DNA of 64,000 nucleotides from CBFDBF01 sp050304615 (GTDB lineage Bacteria; Pseudomonadota; Gammaproteobacteria; Chromatiales; Chromatiaceae): contig JBNLDW010000009.1 of assembly GCA_050304615.1 (NCBI GenBank), positions 186,001 through 250,000 on the forward strand, in the 5' to 3' direction. A program made the translations under genes and the position numbers. The notes under the pieces are model-generated. The model was not told the DNA's origin and searched no databases. It saw nothing but the letters and a program-made list of their open reading frames with translations. Each line of letters begins with the position of its first letter. The stretch's first letter is position 1. Below are positions 1 to 9,051 of this stretch, in pieces.

Positions 1-1
1 C

Positions 2-292
2 GTCCTGGGGTTGGGCATACTGGATCCATACCGCTGGGGATATCTCGATACATATCACGGCCTGCTGGGCCCCATGCTGTTTCTCGCAATCCTGACACTA
101 CTATTGCTAGCGGCATATCTGCGGCGCAACGTACTCATCATGCTATGCCTGGTCGCAGCCTTGGCAGGGTTTAAACTTCAACTTATGGTATCCACAAATC
201 TTTGGGATTATCTTATTGATCCATTGGTAGTAATCTATGCGTTGATTAGTATAGTGATCCATTCCAGCAGACGCATAACAGGTAGATGGTAG
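2..292 (+). CDS. C-terminal part of a membrane protein, function unknown (5' partial)
   Basis: The reading frame is open to the left edge of the window, so this is probably the 3' end of a longer gene; the first in-window start candidate is a TTG at 11. The visible ~97 residues hold about three hydrophobic segments (around GPMLFLAILTLLLLAAYL, VLIMLCLVAALAGF and DPLVVIYALISIVI), so it sits in the membrane. It ends in a short basic tail, SSRRITGRW. The next gene follows within about 10 bp, which suggests co-transcription. I do not recognise the family. Confidence 0.55.
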   Translation, partial: VLGLGILDPYRWGYLDTYHGLLGPMLFLAILTLLLLAAYLRRNVLIMLCLVAALAGFKLQLMVSTNLWDYLIDPLVVIYALISIVIHSSRRITGRW

Positions 293-302
293 AGGAGCCT
301 TG

Positions 303-992
303 GTGTTAAAAAAAATGTTTCAAGATACCTGTATTTGGGAGAGGATCATCCTCGGTGCTGTCTTTCTGCTTACCCTGATTGGTATGGCAGTTAGCTATAT
401 AGACGATGATTACTTTATGGCTGTGTTTAGTGCCGAAGATGGTCCAATCGAGTGGCTCACAGTGGTGGCATTGGCAACAACCGCTGTGGTCTGCTGCTGG
501 CGGGTTGTATCGTTGCGGAGAGAGAGGACGCTGCTGTTTCTGTTCATGACCACACTCCTTGGGGTGGTGTTTCTGTTCGGTGCCGGTGAGGAGATCTCCT
601 GGGGGCAGCGCATATTCAATACCGAGAGCTCTGAATTTTTCCAACAGCACAATGCGCAAGGCGAGACCAACCTGCATAATCTGGTGGTGTCTGGTAAGAA
701 GATAAACAAGTTGGTGTTTGGGGTCGGGCTGCATGTAGTACTACTGCTATATCTGTTTGTTCTAGTCCCTCTGTATAAGCGCAGACCTGCGGTTGCCAAC
801 TTTTTGGACAGGTTTGCGGTTCCTATTGCCAAACCTTATCAAGTCGTCAGCTATATTTTGGTAATAGTCCTGGTGCAGCTGCTGATGGTATCTTCCAAGC
901 GTGGTGAGATGAGCGAGTTTGCCGGCTCTTTTCTGTTTCTGTTGAATATTGCCTTTCCCTATAACCACGGCCTGTTCAGGCGCAATGGATAG
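303..992 (+). CDS. Multi-pass membrane protein with a GEEISWGQ motif, function unknown
   Basis: About 229 residues with roughly five hydrophobic segments, so an inner-membrane protein. A conserved-looking acidic/Trp motif GEEISWGQR lies near residue 98, just after a membrane segment, and is followed by a polar stretch rich in N, H and Q before two further membrane segments. The GTG at 303 was chosen because GAGGAG at 292-297 lies 5 nt upstream; a TTG at 300 and an ATG at 315 are alternatives. It follows the preceding membrane gene closely and is probably in the same operon. The motif suggests a conserved family, but I cannot assign a function. Confidence 0.7.
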   Translation: MLKKMFQDTCIWERIILGAVFLLTLIGMAVSYIDDDYFMAVFSAEDGPIEWLTVVALATTAVVCCWRVVSLRRERTLLFLFMTTLLGVVFLFGAGEEISWGQRIFNTESSEFFQQHNAQGETNLHNLVVSGKKINKLVFGVGLHVVLLLYLFVLVPLYKRRPAVANFLDRFAVPIAKPYQVVSYILVIVLVQLLMVSSKRGEMSEFAGSFLFLLNIAFPYNHGLFRRNG

Positions 993-1060
993 TTAACCCG
1001 CAGCTCTCACCGTAAGCGGCGGTGCAGTGTGACAACCGGACCACTGATCAGGAGATTGGA

Positions 1061-2578
1061 ATGACAATAACAACGGTTGCAGATGACAGGTTGCCTCAGG
1101 AGCTATATCTGGCAGAACAGGTGAGGGAGCTGGATCGCACCGCGATTGAAGATCTTGGGATCCCCGGTATTACTCTGATGGAACGGGCCGGCGCAGCTGC
1201 CTTCCGCCTATTACGCTGGCGCTGGAGCAGGGCCAGGGAGATCACGATTCTATGTGGTGGTGGCAACAATGGGGGTGATGGTTATGTAGTGGCCAGGCTG
1301 GCGTTGGAAGCTGGCCTCAAGGTACATCTGTTGCAACTAGGGGATGCAGCAAAGCTACATGGTGATGCCAAAACGGCAGCGGATGCATTTGTCGCAGCGG
1401 GTGGTGTGGTGAGCCCCTATACGCAGCTGCCACAGGGGACGGATCTGATCGTAGACGCGGTACTCGGAACCGGCCTGGAGCGTGACGTAACCGGGGTGTG
1501 GGCAGAGGCGTTGGCGGCGGCCCACGCCGATCCTGCCCCGATACTGGCTATCGATATCCCGTCCGGTCTGCATGCCGACAATGGACGGCTGCTCGGGGTG
1601 GCGGCAGAGGCTGCTGCCACCATCAGCTTTATCGGGCTGAAACAGGGGTTATTTACCGGACAGGGACCGGCACTAACCGGGCGGATCTATTTCGATGATC
1701 TGGATGTCCCTGCCGAGGTGTACGCAAAACAGCAGCCAGCAGCCCACCGGATCGACTGGAGGCAGCAGTCGGCCCTACTCAAACCACGTTCTAGAATCTC
1801 CCATAAGGGGGAGTATGGACACCTCCTGGTAGTCGGTGGAGACCACGGTTATAGCGGTGCGGTGCGGATGGCGGCTGAGGCGGCCGCCCGTTCCGGTGCT
1901 GGTCTGGTATCGGTTGCCACTAGGCAGGAGCACGCTGCACTGATCAACATGGGACGACCAGAGTTGATGTGTCACGCAATCGATGTCCCAGCCGATCTGC
2001 GGCAACTACTGGCAAAGGTAGATACCGTTGCCATTGGTCCCGGGTTGGGTCAATCGGCGTGGGGTGCGGCACTGTTTAGTGTAGTCCTTGAATCTGGTTT
2101 GCCACTAGTGGTAGATGCGGATGCTCTAAACCTGTTGGCGGCCGAGCCAAGCAGTAGAGAGAGCTGGGTGCTTACCCCACATCCAGGAGAAGCGGCCCGC
2201 CTACTGGGCTGCAAGTGTGCCGAGGTTCAAGCAGATAGGCTGGGGAGTGCGGATAGACTACAACAGAAATATGGTGGTGTTGTTGTACTGAAGGGAGCGG
2301 GCAGCGTGATCCAGAGCGGCCCTACACTGCCGCCCTCTATTGCCACAGAGGGCAATCCTGGCATGGCCAGTGGTGGCATGGGAGATCTGCTGACCGGCAT
2401 CATAGCTGGCCTTCGGGCGCAGGGCTTTAGTGCCGGAGAGGCCGCCAGGATGGGGGTCTGCCTGCACGCTGCAGCTGCAGATAAGGCCGCGGCAGACGGG
2501 GGTGAGCGCGGTCTGTTGGCCGGAGACCTATTACCCCGGATTAGGCCACTGCTGAACCCGATGCGGGTGTCAGCTTGA
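1061..2578 (+). CDS. nnrDE: Bifunctional NAD(P)H-hydrate epimerase / ADP-dependent NAD(P)H-hydrate dehydratase
   Basis: Repairs hydrated NADH and NADPH: the N-terminal YjeF_N domain epimerises R- and S-NAD(P)HX, and the C-terminal ribokinase-like domain dehydrates S-NAD(P)HX using ADP. The N domain shows CGGGNNGGDGYV near residue 65 and AIDIPSGL near 163. The C domain shows GHLLVVGGDHGYSGA, a DADALNLL stretch, LTPHPGEAARLL and the nucleotide-site stretch GMASGGMGDLLTGI. At 505 residues it matches the fused bacterial form. ATG 1061 follows AGGAG by about 6 nt; the frame is open further upstream (TTG/GTG region from 1022) but without better signals. It overlaps tsaE by 4 bp, the usual order in gammaproteobacteria. 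Confidence 0.95.
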   Translation: MTITTVADDRLPQELYLAEQVRELDRTAIEDLGIPGITLMERAGAAAFRLLRWRWSRAREITILCGGGNNGGDGYVVARLALEAGLKVHLLQLGDAAKLHGDAKTAADAFVAAGGVVSPYTQLPQGTDLIVDAVLGTGLERDVTGVWAEALAAAHADPAPILAIDIPSGLHADNGRLLGVAAEAAATISFIGLKQGLFTGQGPALTGRIYFDDLDVPAEVYAKQQPAAHRIDWRQQSALLKPRSRISHKGEYGHLLVVGGDHGYSGAVRMAAEAAARSGAGLVSVATRQEHAALINMGRPELMCHAIDVPADLRQLLAKVDTVAIGPGLGQSAWGAALFSVVLESGLPLVVDADALNLLAAEPSSRESWVLTPHPGEAARLLGCKCAEVQADRLGSADRLQQKYGGVVVLKGAGSVIQSGPTLPPSIATEGNPGMASGGMGDLLTGIIAGLRAQGFSAGEAARMGVCLHAAAADKAAADGGERGLLAGDLLPRIRPLLNPMRVSA

Positions 2579-3045
2579 TTCTGCAAATTACCTCTCCGCA
2601 GCAGCAGGAGGAGCTTGGGGTCACCCTAGCGCAGCTGCTGCCCACCGGCCTGGTGATCTATCTACAGGGCGAGCTGGGGACCGGTAAGACCACCCTGACG
2701 CGCGGTTTTTTGCGTGGTCGGGGCCACCAGGGGGCGGTGAAGAGCCCAACCTACACCCTGATGGAGCCATATGAGCTGGAGAGTGGGCGCTGTTACCACC
2801 TGGATCTTTACCGTCTGGGCAGTGCCAGAGAGCTAGAATACCTGGGTATCCGCGATCTCCTTGAGGGCGATGCAACCATGCTGGTAGAGTGGCCGGAACG
2901 GGGTGAGGGGATGCTGCCAGCGGCCGATATAGTGGTGCAGATAGGGTACCTGGATGGGGGGAGGGAGGTGCAGCTCTCTGCTACCAGCTCAGATAAGGAA
3001 AATTTATTGAACAAGCTATCCGCTAAACTTAATATTCAGGAATAG
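2575..3045 (+). CDS. tsaE: tRNA threonylcarbamoyladenosine biosynthesis ATPase TsaE
   Basis: ATPase partner of TsaB/TsaD that drives threonylcarbamoylation of A37 in ANN-decoding tRNAs in the cytoplasm. A Walker A motif GELGTGKTTLTR lies near residue 33, followed by the family hallmark SPTYTLMEPY and YHLDLYRL, then VEWPERG. Length 156 residues is typical. The start is a TTG at 2575 overlapping the stop of nnrDE, so translation is probably coupled. The C-terminal ~20 residues are lysine/asparagine-rich and not conserved in the family. Confidence 0.95.
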   Translation: MILQITSPQQQEELGVTLAQLLPTGLVIYLQGELGTGKTTLTRGFLRGRGHQGAVKSPTYTLMEPYELESGRCYHLDLYRLGSARELEYLGIRDLLEGDATMLVEWPERGEGMLPAADIVVQIGYLDGGREVQLSATSSDKENLLNKLSAKLNIQE

Positions 3046-3138
3046 AAACAGCTTCTATCTCATAGAAAACACTGGATATTTCTGCTTTTTCATGCTACCT
3101 TGCAGATAGGTGACTATGGTTTTTTGCAAGGTGGCCAC

Positions 3139-4440
3139 ATGAGAAAACTTCTCTTTCTCCTGCTTTTTATGTTCAGCATGCCACTCTGTGCCGAGCAGAT
3201 CAGCCTTAACGGTCTGCGTCTGTGGGCTGCACCGGATCATACTCGCCTGGTATTTGATACCAGTGCTACCGTTAGCCATACCATCTTCTCCCTAAAACAA
3301 CCTGATCGGCTGGTCATAGATATCGACAACTCAAGGCTAAATGCCGCGGTTGCTGATCTGGCCAAGGGCGACCCATTGATCAGCAATGTCCGCAGCGGTG
3401 TGCGCCCTGGGGGCGGCACCCGGGTGGTGCTAGATCTAAAAAAGGCAGTCAAGGTTAAGAGCTTTGCCCTACGTCCAACCCACGAATATGGCAATCGACT
3501 GGTGGTGGATATCATGGATGCCGCCGTCAGAGAGCAGCAGCAAGAGAAGAACAGCAAAGAGCTGGAAAATGATATGCGTGATGTCATTATTGCCATCGAT
3601 GCCGGGCACGGGGGTGAAGATCCTGGGGCGCGGGGGCGTTACGGTACCAGGGAGAAAGATGTAGTACTGGCGATATCCAAAAAGCTGGCTAGCCTGATCG
3701 ACCAGGAGAAGGGTATGCGGGCGGTATTGATTCGTAAGGGGGACTATTACCTGCCCCTGCGGAAGCGGACAACACTGGCGCGGGAGCATAAGGCTGATCT
3801 ATTTATCTCCATCCATGCAGATGCATTTCGTGACCGCAGTGCGAAGGGCTCCTCCGTCTATACACTATCACACCGGGGGGCCTCAAGTGAGGCTGCACGC
3901 TGGCTGGCACAACGGGAGAATAGCGCTGACCTAGTTGGAGGGGTAGAGCTTAAAGACAAGGATGATGTTTTGGCCTCGGTGTTGCTAGATCTATCTCAAA
4001 CGGCGACCCTGCAGGCGAGTCACGAGGTGGCCGGGAAGGTGCTGGGTAAATTGGGCGGGGTTGGTAGAACTCATAAACGCTCTGTACAGCAGGCCGGCTT
4101 TGCTGTGCTTAAATCACCAGATGTACCCTCTGTCCTGGTAGAGACCGCTTTTATCTCCAACCCAGGAGAGGAGAAGAAGCTAAAAGATCCTTCCCATCAG
4201 CAGAGACTAGCCAGCTCCATCATGGGTGGTGTTCGGGACTACTTCCACTCCAACCCGCCACCAGGAACCATGCTGGCACACAATAGGCGGATAGAACGTA
4301 AACACGTCATACATAAGGGCGATACCCTGGCGCAGATAGCCAGACGTTACGATATAAGCCTCGCCCAGCTACGCGATGTCAATGCAATATCGGGTGATAC
4401 TATACGGGTTGGCCAGGTGCTACAGATACCTGAAACCTGA
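3139..4440 (+). CDS. amiB: N-acetylmuramoyl-L-alanine amidase AmiB-type (AMIN, Amidase_3, LysM)
   Basis: Periplasmic zinc amidase that cleaves the lactyl-peptide bond of peptidoglycan to separate daughter cells. The N-terminus is a clear signal peptide (MRKLLFLLLFMFSMPLCA). An AMIN septal-targeting domain follows (about residues 20-120), then Amidase_3 (about 145-370) with zinc and catalytic residues in IAIDAGHGGEDPG, DLFISIHADAF and VLVETAFISNP. A C-terminal LysM repeat (HVIHKGDTLAQIARRYDIS onward) binds peptidoglycan. ATG 3139 gives an intact signal peptide and follows AAGG at 3128-3131; the frame stays open upstream to 3100. It lies between tsaE and mutL, the normal place for amiB. Confidence 0.95.
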   Translation: MRKLLFLLLFMFSMPLCAEQISLNGLRLWAAPDHTRLVFDTSATVSHTIFSLKQPDRLVIDIDNSRLNAAVADLAKGDPLISNVRSGVRPGGGTRVVLDLKKAVKVKSFALRPTHEYGNRLVVDIMDAAVREQQQEKNSKELENDMRDVIIAIDAGHGGEDPGARGRYGTREKDVVLAISKKLASLIDQEKGMRAVLIRKGDYYLPLRKRTTLAREHKADLFISIHADAFRDRSAKGSSVYTLSHRGASSEAARWLAQRENSADLVGGVELKDKDDVLASVLLDLSQTATLQASHEVAGKVLGKLGGVGRTHKRSVQQAGFAVLKSPDVPSVLVETAFISNPGEEKKLKDPSHQQRLASSIMGGVRDYFHSNPPPGTMLAHNRRIERKHVIHKGDTLAQIARRYDISLAQLRDVNAISGDTIRVGQVLQIPET

Positions 4441-4548
4441 TCGGGCTCAATTTAGGCACTAGTCGTTAATCGGAGCCTCTTAAGTTGTAACTCCGCACTG
4501 CCTGCACAATAATGTGCTGCATAGTCATATTGCGGCCCATAATCACCA

Positions 4549-6294
4549 ATGCGTATTCAACCCCTCCCTTCCCAGCTCATTAGCCAGATTGCCGCCGGTG
4601 AGGTAGTAGAACGCCCGGCATCGGTGGTAAAGGAACTGCTGGAGAATTGCCTGGATGCGGGTGCTACCAGGATTGAGATTGATATAGAGCAGGGTGGTAT
4701 CAAGCTTGTACGGATACGAGATAACGGCAGTGGCATCCACCAGGACGATATGCAGTTGGCCCTGGATCGACACGCTACCAGTAAGGTCGCCTCGCTGCAG
4801 CAGTTGGAACAGGTGACTAGCATGGGGTTTCGAGGGGAGGCGCTGGCCAGTATTGCGGCGGTCTCCAGGCTGAAATTGACCTCACGGGGGGAGGAGAGTG
4901 ACAACGGTTGGGTTATTGATCATAACTCTGGAGGGGGGTTGGAGCCTGCCCCCCACCCTCGTGGTACCACGGTTGAGGTGCGTGATCTCTTTTACAACAC
5001 CCCGGCCAGACGCAAATTTCTGCGTGCTGAAAAGACCGAGTTTGGCCACATCTCCGACTTAGTGAAGAGGCTGGCATTGAGCCGCTTTGATGTCTCATTT
5101 CTGCTTAGCCACAACCGGCGTGAGGTCCTCTCTCTGCCACTGGCCAATGATACAAGGGAGCAGGATCGACGGATTAGGGAGCTTCTGGGAAGCGGTTTTC
5201 TCGAGAATTCGCTCTTTCTGAGTAACGAGGCATCTGGGTTGACTCTGAGCGGCTGGCTGGCGCGCCCCACCTTCTCCCGCAGTCAGGCCGATATGCAGTA
5301 CTTCTATGTAAATGGCCGCATGGTACGGGATAAGTTGATCTTTCACGGGGTGCGCCAGGCGTTTCAGGATGTCCTTTTTCATGGTCGCCACCCGGCCTAC
5401 GTGCTCTATCTGGAGCTGGATCCCAGGGGGGTGGATGTGAACGTCCATCCGGCCAAACATGAGGTCAGATTTAGAGAGGGGCGGCTGATCCATGACTTTA
5501 TCTACCACTCGCTACAGCGTGTGCTGGCCGACTCCACTATCGATAACAGGCCGGATAGGGTAGCCGTAGATAGCGGAGCGAGCAGCCCCCAGACAAGCTC
5601 GTATCAGTGCGGGATGCCGCTACATATTGCGGAAGATAAGGGGGCGGAATATAGGGCCGCCTTTGATGTCCAGCGACCAGCAGAACCAAGCGGACAGGAG
5701 AGCACACAGCCACCCCCCATGGGGTTTGCCCTGGCCCAGCTGGCGGGGGCATATATCCTGGCCGAGAACCGTACCGGCCTGGTGTTGGTGGATATGCATG
5801 CCGCCCATGAGCGTATCACCTACGAGCGTTTCAAGGAGACCCACGCAGGTAGGGGCATAACCAGTCAGCCGCTACTGCTACCGGTGACGGTGGCGGTCAG
5901 CCAACGTGAGGCCGATCTGGCCGAGGCCCAGGCAGAGCTCTTTACAGAGCTGGGGATGGAGGTGGGTCGACTCGGGGTGGACCGGCTGGTTATACGGGCG
6001 ATACCGTCACTGCTCCAGGGGGCGGATGCGGAGAGGCTATTGCGTGATCTGCTGGCAGATATGCTGGAACACGGGGTGACAGAGAGGGTGCATGAGGAGA
6101 TCAACCAGATCCTCTCCACCATGGCTTGCCACGGTTCTATCCGGGCCAACCGGCGCCTGACCCTGGATGAGATGAATGGGTTGCTGCGTGACATGGAGCG
6201 CACCGAGCGTAGCGATCAATGTAATCATGGACGTCCAACCTGGGTGCAACTCAGCATGGAAGAGCTGGATCGACTGTTTCTGCGAGGGCAGTAG
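4549..6294 (+). CDS. mutL: DNA mismatch repair protein MutL, endonuclease-motif type
   Basis: Couples mismatch recognition by MutS to strand removal. The N-terminal GHKL ATPase carries ENCLDAGATRIEI, DNGSGI and TSMGFRGEALASIA; a ribosomal-S5-like domain follows. The C-terminal half holds DMHAAHERITYERF, which fits the MutL endonuclease pattern D-x-H-A-x2-E-x4-E, plus ACHGSIRANR and CNHGRPTWVQL, the accessory metal-site motifs. This resembles MutL of MutH-less bacteria such as Pseudomonas rather than E. coli. A linker rich in S, P and Q (about residues 345-390) separates the halves. It is 2 bp upstream of miaA. Confidence 0.95.
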   Translation: MRIQPLPSQLISQIAAGEVVERPASVVKELLENCLDAGATRIEIDIEQGGIKLVRIRDNGSGIHQDDMQLALDRHATSKVASLQQLEQVTSMGFRGEALASIAAVSRLKLTSRGEESDNGWVIDHNSGGGLEPAPHPRGTTVEVRDLFYNTPARRKFLRAEKTEFGHISDLVKRLALSRFDVSFLLSHNRREVLSLPLANDTREQDRRIRELLGSGFLENSLFLSNEASGLTLSGWLARPTFSRSQADMQYFYVNGRMVRDKLIFHGVRQAFQDVLFHGRHPAYVLYLELDPRGVDVNVHPAKHEVRFREGRLIHDFIYHSLQRVLADSTIDNRPDRVAVDSGASSPQTSSYQCGMPLHIAEDKGAEYRAAFDVQRPAEPSGQESTQPPPMGFALAQLAGAYILAENRTGLVLVDMHAAHERITYERFKETHAGRGITSQPLLLPVTVAVSQREADLAEAQAELFTELGMEVGRLGVDRLVIRAIPSLLQGADAERLLRDLLADMLEHGVTERVHEEINQILSTMACHGSIRANRRLTLDEMNGLLRDMERTERSDQCNHGRPTWVQLSMEELDRLFLRGQ

Positions 6295-6296
6295 TC

Positions 6297-7232
6297 GTGG
6301 CGCAACTGCTATCCCCGGCCATCTTTTTGATGGGTCCCACCGCCTCCGGCAAAACCGGTCTGGCGCTGCAGCTGGTGAAAGAGCTGCCCGTTGAAATTAT
6401 CAGTGTCGACTCTGCCCTGATCTATCGTGGTATGGATATCGGTACCGCCAAACCGGATGCAGCCGAGCTGGCGGAGGCCCCCCATCGTCTGATAAATATC
6501 TGTAATCCAGACGAAAGTTACTCCGCCGCCCGCTTCTGTGAGGATGCGCGGCGCGAGATGGATGATATCACCAGCCATGGCAAGATCCCGCTATTGGTGG
6601 GTGGGACCATGCTCTATTTTCGTGCCCTGCAGTATGGTCTGTCAGAGCTGCCAGAGGCGGATCAAGAGGTACGGGCGAGGCTGGAACAGGAGGCCGCTAA
6701 CAGTGGCTGGGAGGCTCTGCACCAGCGGCTGGCGGCGGTTGACCCCGCAGCAGCAGCCCGTATACATCTGCATGACCCACAACGCATTATCCGGGCCCTG
6801 GAGGTGTTTGAGCTTACCGGGTCGCCAATCTCTACCATGCAGCAACAGGATGGAGAGCAGCAGCTACCCTACCAGGTGGTAAAGATGGCACGCTGTCCCC
6901 AGGATCGGGCCATTTTGCATCAGCGGATTGAGCTGCGCCTCAGGCAGATGCTGGAGCAGGGGTTTGAGGCCGAGGTAAGGACGCTACTGGAGCAGTGGGG
7001 GTTGGAGGCGGATATGCCCTCCATGCGTTGCGTCGGATACCGCCAAGTGTTGGGTTATATCCGGGGTGAGTACGGTTGGGATGAGATGGTCGATAGGGCC
7101 TTGGCCGCTACTCGCCAGCTGGCCAAACGGCAGATTACCTGGCTGCGGGCAGAGCGTGACCTGCAGTGGCTTGAGGAGGGGGATAATCTACTGCAACAGG
7201 CCTTGAAAATTATATCTGAGACCCTCATATAA
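6297..7232 (+). CDS. miaA: tRNA dimethylallyltransferase MiaA
   Basis: Transfers the dimethylallyl group to A37 of tRNAs reading UNN codons, the first step of ms2i6A formation. Shows the P-loop GPTASGKTGLAL near residue 13, the substrate-binding DSALIYRGMDIGTAKP, and LVGGTMLYFRAL; the C-terminal part has RQLAKRQITWLRAE, typical of the family. Length 311 is normal. The start is GTG 6297, two bases after the mutL stop, so the two are co-transcribed and probably coupled. Confidence 0.96.
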   Translation: MAQLLSPAIFLMGPTASGKTGLALQLVKELPVEIISVDSALIYRGMDIGTAKPDAAELAEAPHRLINICNPDESYSAARFCEDARREMDDITSHGKIPLLVGGTMLYFRALQYGLSELPEADQEVRARLEQEAANSGWEALHQRLAAVDPAAAARIHLHDPQRIIRALEVFELTGSPISTMQQQDGEQQLPYQVVKMARCPQDRAILHQRIELRLRQMLEQGFEAEVRTLLEQWGLEADMPSMRCVGYRQVLGYIRGEYGWDEMVDRALAATRQLAKRQITWLRAERDLQWLEEGDNLLQQALKIISETLI

Positions 7233-7334
7233 TGGCGCATAGTGAGGCCCAGTTCCTGACTGAATCTCCCTTTATGCTACACTTCGAACGTTTAACGGAG
7301 TGTAATTTCTAACAACTACAACAAGGAGAACGTC

Positions 7335-7598
7335 ATGTCTAAAGGGCACAGTCTACAAGACCCTTTCCTCAATGCGCTACGTCGGGAGCGGGTTGCTGTC
7401 TCAATATTTCTGGTAAATGGGATTAAATTGCAGGGCCAGATTGAGTCTTTCGATCAGTTCGTGGTGCTACTTAAGAACAATGTTAGCCAGATGGTGTACA
7501 AACACGCTATCTCGACCATTGTGCCAGCCCGCAATGTCAAACTGGAACCGTCATCGACCCAGGATCAGGATGATCAGCCAGAACCTGGTAATCGATAG
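7335..7598 (+). CDS. hfq: RNA chaperone Hfq
   Basis: Sm-like hexameric chaperone that pairs small RNAs with mRNAs. The Sm1 motif (VSIFLVNGIKLQGQIESFD) and the Sm2 motif YKHAISTIVP are intact, as are the N-terminal QDPFLN residues of the proximal face. The C-terminal tail is short and acidic/glutamine-rich (about 20 residues), so the protein is 87 residues against 102 in E. coli. A strong AAGGAG lies just before the ATG. Sits in the conserved miaA-hfq-hflX order. Confidence 0.97.
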   Translation: MSKGHSLQDPFLNALRRERVAVSIFLVNGIKLQGQIESFDQFVVLLKNNVSQMVYKHAISTIVPARNVKLEPSSTQDQDDQPEPGNR

Positions 7599-7617
7599 AT
7601 TTTCCCTATGACACTGT

Positions 7618-8913
7618 ATGTTTGAGCGCCCCAAGAGTGGTGAGAGGGCCGTCCTGGTCAGTTTTGATATCGGAGCAAGAAACGACCCGGATGAACTGGC
7701 AGAGTTTATGGATTTGGCGGTTGCGGCTGGGGCCGAGCCACTTGCTACTATAACTGGCAGACGCGCTGTCCCGGATGCACGCTTTTTCATCGGTCGAGGC
7801 AAGGTCGATGAGGTCAACAGCGCAGTGCTGGCAGAGGAGGCTGAGCTGGTGATCTTCAATCACGAGCTATCTCCTAGCCAGGAGCGAAACCTGGAGCGTG
7901 AGTTTAAGTGCAGAGTGGTCGATCGAACCGGTCTGATACTAGACATCTTTGCCCAACGGGCACGTTCCTTTGAGGGTAAGCTGCAGGTGGAGCTGGCCCA
8001 ACTACATCACCTCTCCACCCGCCTGATACGCGGCTGGACTCACCTGGAGCGGCAAAAAGGCGGTATCGGCCTGCGTGGTCCGGGTGAGACCCAGCTGGAG
8101 ACAGACAGGCGGCTGCTGAACAACCGTATTGCCCATATTAAGCGGCGTCTGGAGAAGGTTGATCGCCAGCGGGATCAGGGCCGTAGGGCTCGCAATAGGG
8201 CTGAAATCCCAACCGTGTCGTTGGTGGGATATACCAATGCCGGTAAATCTACTTTGTTTAATCGCCTGACCGACTCGGTGGTGTTTGTTGCAGACCAGCT
8301 CTTTGCCACCCTAGATCCAACTATGCGGCGGATAGGGCTTCCAGGGGAGGGCGCTGCGATTGTGGCCGATACGGTGGGCTTTATCTCCCATCTACCGCAC
8401 GATCTGGTTGCCGCCTTCCGTTCCACCCTGCAGGAGACCGCCTCTGCTGGATTGTTGCTACATGTGATAGATGCGGATAGCACTAAGCGGAGCGCCTCAG
8501 TTGCCGAAGTGAACCAGGTGCTACAGCAGATTGGTGCCGCAGATATTCCGCAAATCGAGGTCTATAGCAAGATTGATCTGATGGAGGGTGAAGAGCCACG
8601 GCTGGAGTATGCCGAAGATGGGAGCGTGCGGCGTGTCTGGTTGTCGGCACTGGATGGTAGAGGGGTGGAACTGCTGTTGGATGCTTTGGCCCAGTTCTTT
8701 CAGCAGGAGCATATGCGCAAGGTGGTGCGACTGGAGCCGCAGGATGGCAGGCTACGGGCCAAGATCTTTAAGGTTGCCAAAATATTGCAGGATAGGGCGA
8801 CCGCAGAAGGTGGATGGGAGCTGGAACTGGAGATAGCACGACGCGAGTATGAGCGATTGCTGCTGCAGGAACCAGGATTAGAGAGTAGGCTGGTGGTAAG
8901 TGGGGCCCCATAA
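7618..8913 (+). CDS. hflX: Ribosome-associated GTPase HflX
   Basis: GTPase that binds the 50S subunit and splits stalled or heat-damaged ribosomes. The N-terminal nucleotide-binding HflX domain (SFDIGARNDPDELAEF, FFIGRGKVDE) is followed by a coiled segment with LETDRRLLNNRIAHIKRRL, then the G domain: GYTNAGKSTLFNRL (G1), DTVGFISHLPH (G3) and SKIDL in place of the usual NKID (G4). The N-to-S change at G4 is seen in some GTPases and need not abolish function. Length 431 is typical. It follows hfq by 19 bp. Confidence 0.95.
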   Translation: MFERPKSGERAVLVSFDIGARNDPDELAEFMDLAVAAGAEPLATITGRRAVPDARFFIGRGKVDEVNSAVLAEEAELVIFNHELSPSQERNLEREFKCRVVDRTGLILDIFAQRARSFEGKLQVELAQLHHLSTRLIRGWTHLERQKGGIGLRGPGETQLETDRRLLNNRIAHIKRRLEKVDRQRDQGRRARNRAEIPTVSLVGYTNAGKSTLFNRLTDSVVFVADQLFATLDPTMRRIGLPGEGAAIVADTVGFISHLPHDLVAAFRSTLQETASAGLLLHVIDADSTKRSASVAEVNQVLQQIGAADIPQIEVYSKIDLMEGEEPRLEYAEDGSVRRVWLSALDGRGVELLLDALAQFFQQEHMRKVVRLEPQDGRLRAKIFKVAKILQDRATAEGGWELELEIARREYERLLLQEPGLESRLVVSGAP

Positions 8914-9051
8914 TAGCCCGTGTTTTGACATTTATCTGAGAAACATGAGTTATTAGAGGGTAACCTATTAGTTGAAAACTGTTCAAATTACGGTGCTTGC
9001 AGGATAGAATCAACAATCAATCGCGTTAAACACATATGTTTGGAGTAAAAC

